From positions 47,153,491 through 47,217,490 of the forward strand of contig OX104130.1 of the NCBI GenBank assembly GCA_944470555.2: a DNA stretch of 64,000 nucleotides. Reading direction: 5' to 3'. Below are positions 56,476 through 64,000 of this stretch, piece by piece; position 1 is the first letter of the stretch, and every line of letters begins with the position of its first letter. The notes under the pieces were generated by a model. It was not told the origin of the DNA, did no database searches, and saw nothing but the letters and a program-made list of their open reading frames with translations. The DNA comes from Heterobilharzia americana. Lineage: Eukaryota; Platyhelminthes; Trematoda; Strigeidida; Schistosomatidae. The position numbers and the translations under genes are program-made.

Positions 56476-58723
56476 GTAAGTCAGCTTGCCTACCTTACAT
56501 AAGTTCTCATCACTTCTTACCAATGACAGACGACACTGTTATTCTAACACTGACTTCATAAAGAAGGTAGCATGAATCGGGGCTCAGACTACCTATGCTT
56601 TAACGTACACTGTAGGAAATGCAGCGCGGGTGGAATTATCGAAGTCATGGGACACGAGAATAACCACCTGCATTTCACATTCAGACTATCCGCAGCGAAA
56701 ATATGCAGACAAGAATCATAAAGTTGTCAGAGGTGAAATGACAGGCCCTTGTCGAGATATGTGCTCCAAAGGTGTTTGTGTCTGAAGATACCATTATGTG
56801 TATACCATTGTGTGCATTAGTGTGTGTCGTTGAGAATCATAAATCGGCTAATAAAGGTTCTGATACACAAATTATGGCGAAGGTAACAATAAAGAGTTAG
56901 AGATAGAATTGTCGGAGTTCTAAATAGAAGCAGTGACCTGTAGAACCAATTAATTAAGGCATTCGGACGATTACTTCCTGGTGATGACAGTGGATGGCGA
57001 TCACAGTCAATCGCTACTTAACTGGAATGGAGAAATGAGAACGAATGGACTCCAAACCAGTGTCTGAATTTGAATTTTTTCATAGCAGGAACCTAATGTT
57101 CTCTGACTCGATATCAAACAGTGTTGGAAGCTGATTTGTATTCAACTAATCCCAAACAAGCACTGACTGACTCAATAAATATCATAATTCGTATCACGTC
57201 TGTCTGATTCTACCCGAATTTATTGACAGCTGCACATATAACTAATAGAATATTTTATCTTAAAAATGCATTCCACTCATCTTAATGAATGTCGAAATGA
57301 ATGCTTTTCATTGCATTATCAAGGCCTAGTGTTTATCTCCACGTAGTCATGTATTTTTACAACAAGGCGGTTTCTGAAGTTTCAGGGCACAAAAACTGCG
57401 TTAGACCATTTCTCATTTGACTTCCTGGAAATTAGTGCGACAAAGTGATGCGTTACTGCCCTCTACGAACTCTTTAAATAAGCATCTACCTCATGCATAT
57501 TACCACCCAGTCGCATATAGCTGCTTTAAAGAGGAATATCTTTTCTTTTAAAAAAGGTCGTAATCAAAATTTGGAAAGCAGCGTCTGAGTGAACCCTCCA
57601 CTGTGGTGTTATGAATTCTGAGTAGTTAATTCATAAACTATCTTATGTTTCTCACTTAATCTCTGTGTCCGTATGTTTGAAAATCTATTGTACCATGAGA
57701 CACGATCAGGTTATCAGAATTATGAAAAGCACAGGAATTTCGGTTCCATCTTGACTGTTTAGACTTTTGTTGAGGCTCCCTTGATTCATATATTTGCTTA
57801 CACAACTTATCTCTATGCGAATCCTGGCAAACACACATCGAGTATTATCGAAGAGTGCTGTTCCGGTGCAATACGACCCAACTTATTGAACCGAAACACT
57901 GTCCTTTCTATTATGAATGTCACAATGTTTCAGCTTCACATCAAGTCACTATTCCTCATTGCCATGTGTTGCCTGTTGTTTTTGTAATCAATTACTTGAT
58001 TGTACGCCATCATTATCTATGTTAATTGATCTGAAAGCACACTTGTGGTTTCTAAGTGAAAATATTGTGATGGTTGCAGAGTTGGAAATTTGTTGGAAGA
58101 CATGCTGAAAAGTATGAGACTTGACGACAGCTATTCAGTGGTCATCCATTAGCACTTGATCCTGAAAAGTCAACAAATGTTTACCAGTAAAATACTTTAT
58201 ATTACTTGATGCATTAAAATTGTAGTCAAACGACTGAAGTATGCGCTCTGTAATAGCAGGTGTGCATTTAATTAGTAATCTTATATGTGCCAGTCGTCAA
58301 ATGCAATTTCAGAGTAGCAAACGCTGACCATACGTGGTACTTTTCATCTCTGAGTATTAATATCTCTTATGGTATTTCGTAGTTGTGAGAAGCTTCGTCT
58401 AAAACATGCATTTCATCCGATTTTGACTCATCTACAATTATGTCTAGAAGCTGTCAAAAAGCTTAAGTTGATTAGTTTTGACTTCATTCCAATCTATCAA
58501 ATGGTGGAAACAACGTATGTAAAATAATTGACTGGTTTGAAATTTGCACTACAACTCAAGTGTACATTCCTATGTTAGTAGTTTCAAATTGATTAGCGTT
58601 ATTCATCCACTTTCAAAGTTTCACTTTCGACCAACCTCATGATCTAATTAGGCAATAACCGACTCTTATTCTTATTAAACTGAAACACAACATCTACTTA
58701 TTTGTTCCATTTTATTATTTCAG

Positions 58724-58738
58724 TAAAAACACCAGATG
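58724..58738 (+). CDS. MEG candidate micro-exon, 15 bp
   Basis: Acceptor CCATTTTATTATTTCAG ends at 58723; donor GTAAGT starts at 58739. The exon TAAAAACACCAGATG gives (L or V or I) KTPD in phase 1. It would stop at its first codon in phase 0, so it fits only the phase set by exon 1 (or phase 2). Confidence 0.5.
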
Positions 58739-58869
58739 GTAAGTAGTAATAAATCAGTATGTAGAAAATATAATTATTTGAGACTAGAAGAAATTGCTTA
58801 TTCAAAGATTCGAATCCTATTAGAATAAATTCGACCACTGTTATAATGTTAATAAACTGTTAGGTACTC

Positions 58870-59360
58870 TATATGAATCTCAACATCAAAGGTGATTCTG
58901 CCACTGACACTAAAAAGGAGGATATCAAACGCTCTAAAGAGAACATTCTTTACATCAACGCTAAGACTAGTATCCTCTTGTCGCCCAACGATTTATAACA
59001 ACTCAAAGGAGAAACTTTCGCATCTGATCCTTTCTATGTGCACATATTAATTCACTCACTCTTATGGAGCCAGGTATATAAGCCATTCGACACAACTGTT
59101 ATCCAAAAGGTTTCAAGAACATTATCCTACGTGGTGACAAAGAGGTAACAGTGGAGCGATAAGGAGTGTTATAATTGAACATATCGTGAACACAAATCAC
59201 ACTATCTCAAAAACCTCCTCCTTTAAAGTCATTTATAAAGTGAAAAGAAACCTCCCAAAGGATGTATATCTTCGTAATCTCTGCATCGGCGAAGCTCTTG
59301 CCATCCAAATAGAGAAGCCTGAACTGTGTACACAAAAGAAGATTGTTCAACCCCTTCTCT
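58870..59360 (+). mobile_element. Penelope-like GIY-YIG fragment in intron
   Basis: Around 59085-59360 the text reads FMGARYISHSTQLLSKRFQE HYPTWW, IRSVIIEHIVNTNHTISK, SSFKVIYKVKRN, YLRNLCIGEALAIQIEKPEL and QKKIVQPLLYP. The Y-I-x-H-T-T-Q...R-x-x-E-H pattern, His-rich middle and E-A-L-A-I match the C-terminal nuclease of a Penelope-like lineage different from the pair at 47.6-48.5 kb. A frame change near 59170. It lies just 3' of the micro-exon at 58724. Confidence 0.5.
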
Positions 59361-59619
59361 ACCCCCGCCCCCCCACACTTTTTTCTTCTCATCTTTCTGT
59401 TTCGACACCATTCATTTCCTAAGAATGTGCTACTCATTCTTGTTGCTATGTTCTGCCTGATCACAATCCAGTTACCAAACTTCATGTTCAAGCTTATTTT
59501 GATTAATACTCACTACTCATCAGTTTTTTATTTTAATCTTGATGATAACTCATTTATTGACACTATTTGTGTTGTCATGCTTGACAAACCGTTTTTAACT
59601 ATCAAGTCCTTAGACTAGA

Positions 59620-60163
59620 AAAAAAGTATAAACTTGCGACTGTACAGCTTTGGAAATGAAATCACCGAAAAGGGACTCTTCACTGAAATACTTGTTCTTC
59701 CATCAAATCATTATGGGTATATTTCACACAAACTATTAGATGACGATGCTCACCATCTAATTGACAATTATTAGCAGAGGTCATATCAATAAATGTCACC
59801 TGTCAAGTGGTTGGTCACTGGTAATCTTTGGGAATTTCGAAATCGGTCAGGATAAACACAATATCTCACAGTCATCACTACGGTATATGAGAATGTGGAA
59901 GATAATAAATTCACTTTATGCGGGTGATGCACATATCGTTTAACACATCAGCTGTTGTCTGTGAATAAGTGGAGAAAACTTTGGACTGAACCTTGGAATG
60001 GAAAACACTTTATGCAGTCCAACGGTATCATTTAAGATTACATCAACGTGATAAGTTTGTTGTCTCTTTAAAAAGTGGAATAAGTTACTACATGAGTTGT
60101 GAATATCTACTGTTGATGAGCGAACGTACGACATCAAAGCAGTGTATTAAGATGAATGTTTTG
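59620..60163. other. intronic AT-rich sequence
   Basis: No gene supported; frames are short and lack motifs. Confidence 0.3.
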
Positions 60164-60183
60164 CATTATTTTTCATTCTACAG

Positions 60184-60204
60184 TGTTTAAGTTTATATTT
60201 TTTG
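60184..60204 (+). CDS. MEG candidate micro-exon, 21 bp
   Basis: Acceptor GCATTATTTTTCATTCTACAG ends at 60183 (quoted from 60164 on); donor GTAGGT starts at 60205. Phase-1 reading VFKFIFF, strongly hydrophobic and T-rich, so it is less typical than the others and could be a chance match. Confidence 0.35.
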
Positions 60205-60239
60205 GTAGGTTATCTGTTCTACATTTTCGAAATATCTTT

Positions 60240-62143
60240 TCTACGATTGCAGAATAAAGTTCATATCCTCGTTTGTATGTTTCTCAATTTGTAAAACAGA
60301 TCTCACTATAAATTTGTGCAAATATGAGTCATAAATGAACTCACCTGCAGGCGGTTTATGGTCGTGATGAAAATTTCACTTTGAAATTACACCATATTTA
60401 TCTTCGATACTTCCTTGATATTTGGTAGACAAAAAGTTTATTCCGTTCTAATTTCAATTAAAGACAACCAGGTTTTGATATGCTGATGTTTTGTTTCCTG
60501 GTTGTCTTCTTATTGACAGTTTCCTGTTCTTTTGTATCAAAGTGTAAAATACATAAAAAATAAACTGTATCTGCACATATTAGTGAGTGGCATTGTGAAG
60601 ATACTTGTTTCTGAACTGGAAAGTTCAACATGGCGCGTGCTTTTTCACCCGAACGTGTTGTGTATAAGTAGGAATTAGAAGTATGTGGAATGCAACAAAC
60701 GTGATAAATTCGGTCACTTGACCTCTGTTCACACCTCACAGACTAGTGGATTTTGCTGATCACCATTTCCAACTTATTGAATGCATGAGTATATACTGTG
60801 ATTAACTTCTCAGCTTTGGCTGATGATGACCAGTCCCATGTACCGGACAGGATACATAAATAAATTGAGGTACCTACTTATATTTAATTTGCTCTTATAT
60901 CAATTTCTTGGGAAGTTGGTGGTCAGCTTCCTGTTTTTACAAATCTGTATCCATTCAGATTATTCGGAGAAGAATTTTGTTGTGAAAATGTGTTTATTTA
61001 GATTTGTCAAGCTTTATTTAAGACTGTATGCCGGCAAATAAAATAATCAGTGTTAAAGTATGTTATGTTAGTGGTTTATTACAGTCGATTTATCTCATGT
61101 TAGTCGCTGTTATGGAGTGATATCAGATACAGAACCATTGGTAATCTAGAATCTGTTGAAAGAAGTTTCTTCTTTGTATGAGACTCAACAGTTTGCATGC
61201 ATGATCATTTGAGGAAGGCGGTCCAAGGCTGTTAGGTCTTGATACTGGCACGTTAAGCTTCGGTCACAGGATAAAAAACTTATTGAGCACGTTTATCTTC
61301 TCCCTAATAAGTAAATGTTTCGCATTCAAAACGTCTGCAGAATTATGCTACATGTGCAACTAAGAAATATGAAGATAAATATTTCGTATTAAGTCAAAAT
61401 TGAAAACACTCCTAAATGAGCAGTCACTTCACGCACTAAATTCACATGTGAATTTCAAGCTCCAGGAAACTTATTGTATCCAATATTAACGAATTCAGAG
61501 TATCACAAAGAGGAATAATGAAAGGAACTCATTTGTAAATGTGGAGTGATATGGCCGAATCGCTGGCTTATGCATAGGTTTACCTAGAGCCATGGTACTG
61601 TTTTGGAATCAAGCCCAATTAAAACAACAGAAATAGGCATGTCATAAGCAGACAGTCAAGCTAAAACATGGAGGTACTTCACCAGTATTGGCATAAAGTG
61701 TTTAACTGAATAAATAGTGAAACACAAAATGGTTAAATAAGGTCATCTGATAATCTATAGAATCGATCTTATTTCAAATTTACTCATTCGTCTCCTGTTA
61801 TCATTCTGTTCCACCTACAATTCTTGATTAAGGCTCATTTCTCATGAATTTCATTTTGTTAATTACAGTTAGCATTGTTTTAATTCATAGCTGTATAGTA
61901 TTTAGGTCACACTAACACCATATAGTTTACGCTTTTAGTCTACCAACAAAATCCACTTGATCGACTTTTGCGATTGTAAGTAATGTAACGCTATCTCTAA
62001 CATGAACATACACTGAAACATACAATGATTCATCGTGGGAATTTATTCTTTTTCTACGGTTATATAGCTTTAGAAATGAACTGTTAAAGAATAGTTAGTT
62101 CAATGAACTATTTTTCTCACGAATGATCGATCATCGTATAAAT

Positions 62144-62147
<4 letters not shown>
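60240..62147. other. intronic AT-rich sequence
   Basis: Nothing supported. A 22-base interval (60252-60273) between an acceptor and GTATGT was considered as an exon and rejected because of length. Confidence 0.3.

Positions 62148-62207
<60 letters not shown>
62148..62207. repeat. (TA)n microsatellite, ~30 units
   Basis: Uninterrupted alternation of A and T for about 60 bases. Confidence 0.98.
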
Positions 62208-62208
<1 letters not shown>

Positions 62209-63549
62209 CTGTGAAGAATTCTAAGTGATAGATGATAATCATGACAGAATAGTAATATTTAAATTCATAACAGTGATGATAATAATATTCTTAGTTGGCG
62301 AGCTACGGGGGAATGATAAAAAGAACTAATCGCATCAGATCTTCAGTCATTCATAGGATCCACTATACAACATTCAAGTGTTAGTAAATACAAATAAAGA
62401 AATCATGAGGTGGTATGAAATAAACACGATGACTGGAATAGATCTATGCATAAGTTTGAGATGAGGAAAGAATAAACATTTAACAAATTCAATGATTAAC
62501 TTGTTTGACGGAAGAAAATTAGTAGGAAATGTTTCCACTCAGAAATGTGAATCAATAATGAAATTCTGAGGTAGTTCAAATGAAATTTGGATATCATGGA
62601 GTAGATTGCCTACCATTTACAAAGTAATTGACTATATTAGCTACATACATGGATTCTTCAGTCGAGGCGTAATTTGCCACTGTTGAGGTTTATGCGAGAT
62701 GTTACGAGAAACGTATATTAAACCGTTATATTAAATAAAATTGAATATCTTTACCTAAAAGCAAGGATAAAAATAAATTATGAATGTGTAGAGTTTATTT
62801 GGTTTTAACTTTTTCCACCAATTGTCTCAGACTTCAAACACTCTTTGTAACAAAAGGGGCGCGCAGGAGTGTTGGTACATAATGCCACTCATAATGTCAA
62901 ATAAATCCTTGAAGATACGGAGATGCCGTCAAACAGTGTTTTAATAGTTTTGTGGAAATATTTGGACCACTATGAAAACCAAATTCTGTTTCTCAAGCTG
63001 TGTAAATCAACATTTTGACATAGGTTAACCATAAATTTTCTTAATGTTACTGAGGTATAACATGTACTTCCTATGAACAATCAAGTAAATAGGTTGAGTT
63101 TCATCCTCATATACTCAGTATATTCATTGTGCATGGACTTATTGATTTCTATATTCATTCTTCTTTTGGTTGAATCATATGCTTATTGCAAAAATTGATT
63201 GTTATATTCATTCTGACTACAAAAAAGTATCTACCATTAGAACGTTATCGATTGATTCAATAAAAAATATATTACGTAGTTTTGTCTGGTGATTATGAGA
63301 CAAAAATGCAAATGATGCAATGTATGATGAAATGAAAGCTGTTGTTTTAATCTAACCTGAGTGTTTAAATTTCTTCATGGAATACAGTTGTCAGACACTT
63401 GTGCACTACTTGATATGGAGTTCATGAAAAAATGGCATTTTCACCAGCTTTCCCCTCTGTAAAGTTTTCCTCTACCGAACTGTTACTCAGTTTTATTTTC
63501 CCCATGAAAGAAGATTAAATCAACTGTCACACATTGTTATCATTTTCAG
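62208..63549. other. AT-rich, no gene supported
   Basis: No exon with good signals found before the candidate last exon. Confidence 0.3.
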
Positions 63550-63584
63550 CTAAGTGCAGCGGATATATAACATCTGATAAGTAG
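63550..63584 (+). CDS. MEG candidate last exon
   Basis: Acceptor GTTATCATTTTCAG ends at 63549. In phase 1 it reads AKCSGYITSDK and stops with TAG at 63582-63584. No clear AATAAA lies close downstream in the window, so the 3' end is unconfirmed; the true last exon may lie beyond 64000. Confidence 0.35.
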
Positions 63585-64000
63585 TTATTATACTGCAAAG
63601 CAATCACGCTAACTCTTCTTGTTTATGAAGAAATGAATAGAGTGGACTGCTTTTGTGTAAAACAGAATTAATAACTAGCTGGCTGATTCTGCCAGTTTAC
63701 ATATGATCGAGGTTGAAATTATTATAAGTGGTACTGGGAGATATATTGACTTTTTATGAGCTCACTAGCCGCACATTCACAGAGGAATAACTATGGTTTA
63801 ACGAAATATTTCGATGTTGATACACAATTGTTTTTTATACAGATCTGTTTTGTGCAAATAGATTAAGATTTTTTTCAACTAATGGTGATAGACTTCGGTG
63901 AAGTTTTTCGTTCTGATATGATATCTGGTTTGAAATATTCTACAAACATTTATTAGATCTGATCGAGTTTATGGAAATCAGGTTATGAAGTCTAAGTATG

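Larger units (their letters stand above)
51239..63584 (+). other. candidate micro-exon gene (MEG-like locus), ~12.3 kb
   Basis: A signal-peptide-like first exon is followed by six very short candidate exons of 18, 12, 15, 18, 15 and 21 bp, each with a pyrimidine-rich acceptor ending CAG and a GTAAG or GTAGG donor. All lengths are divisible by three, and all read open when entered after one base of a codon, the phase set by exon 1. A possible last exon at 63550 reaches a stop in this phase. Schistosome MEGs have exactly this structure (symmetric exons of about 6-36 bp, signal peptide, secreted products made variable by exon skipping). Weaker extra exons are listed separately. Introns are 0.3-3.3 kb and contain a Penelope-like scrap and a TA repeat. 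Product would be small and secreted. No transcript evidence is available to me. Confidence 0.55.

Noticed and set aside
59207..59491. - strand frame of 94 codons
   Set aside because: Antisense to the Penelope-like fragment read on the + strand.
60252..60273. Possible 22-bp micro-exon
   Set aside because: Acceptor and GTATGT donor are acceptable, but the length is not divisible by three and would break the phase.
61550..61620. Possible tRNA-like sequence
   Set aside because: Weak box A-like text only; no cloverleaf could be drawn.

Overview
The window looks like a schistosome (blood-fluke, trematode) genome segment. The grounds are CsRn1/Boudicca-type Gypsy elements, SR1/Perere-like CR1 LINEs, SR2-like RTE LINEs, Penelope-like GIY-YIG fragments, and two tRNA-like SINE copies carrying a decayed hammerhead ribozyme (the Sm-alpha type). 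The background between elements is AT-rich, while the retroelements are richer in GC. No bacterial-style operon, CRISPR array, rRNA or convincing tRNA gene was seen. Everything here comes from reading the sequence; no database search was run.

Layout. 1-4374: a Ty3/Gypsy element on the + strand, its left LTR cut by the window edge, apparently inserted into a second Gypsy element on the - strand (4375-8281). About 9590-10450: an RTE LINE tail (-). 11211-16834: a complete CsRn1-like LTR element (-) with two 436-bp LTRs. 17485-20675: a 5'-truncated CR1 LINE (+). 20840-24150: a more decayed CR1 LINE (-), lying tail to tail with the previous one. 26140-33285: several RTE copies in both orientations, one internally deleted. 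33985-35812: two hammerhead SINEs flanking a probable 3' exon of an unidentified gene. 37239-38760: a decayed host-like coding region. 40484-44180: LINE fragments. 44867-45028: a perfect 72-bp-arm palindrome. 45223-46340: a Gypsy integrase fragment (-). 46625-47270: fold-back repeats. 47605-48496: a head-to-head pair of Penelope-like ends.

The right-hand 13 kb is the most interesting part. A short first exon at 51239 encodes a signal-peptide-like segment. It is followed by a string of very short candidate exons (12-21 bp, lengths divisible by three, strong pyrimidine-AG acceptors and GTAAG-like donors) at 53218, 53516, 55105, 56458, 58724 and 60184, with a possible stop-containing last exon at 63550. 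All read open in the same phase. This is the architecture of schistosome micro-exon genes (MEGs), which encode small secreted proteins varied by exon skipping. I propose it as a candidate MEG spanning about 12 kb.

Functionally the window is a retroelement graveyard beside a candidate secreted-protein locus. Almost every element has lost catalytic residues or reading frame, although two LTR pairs remain about 99% identical.
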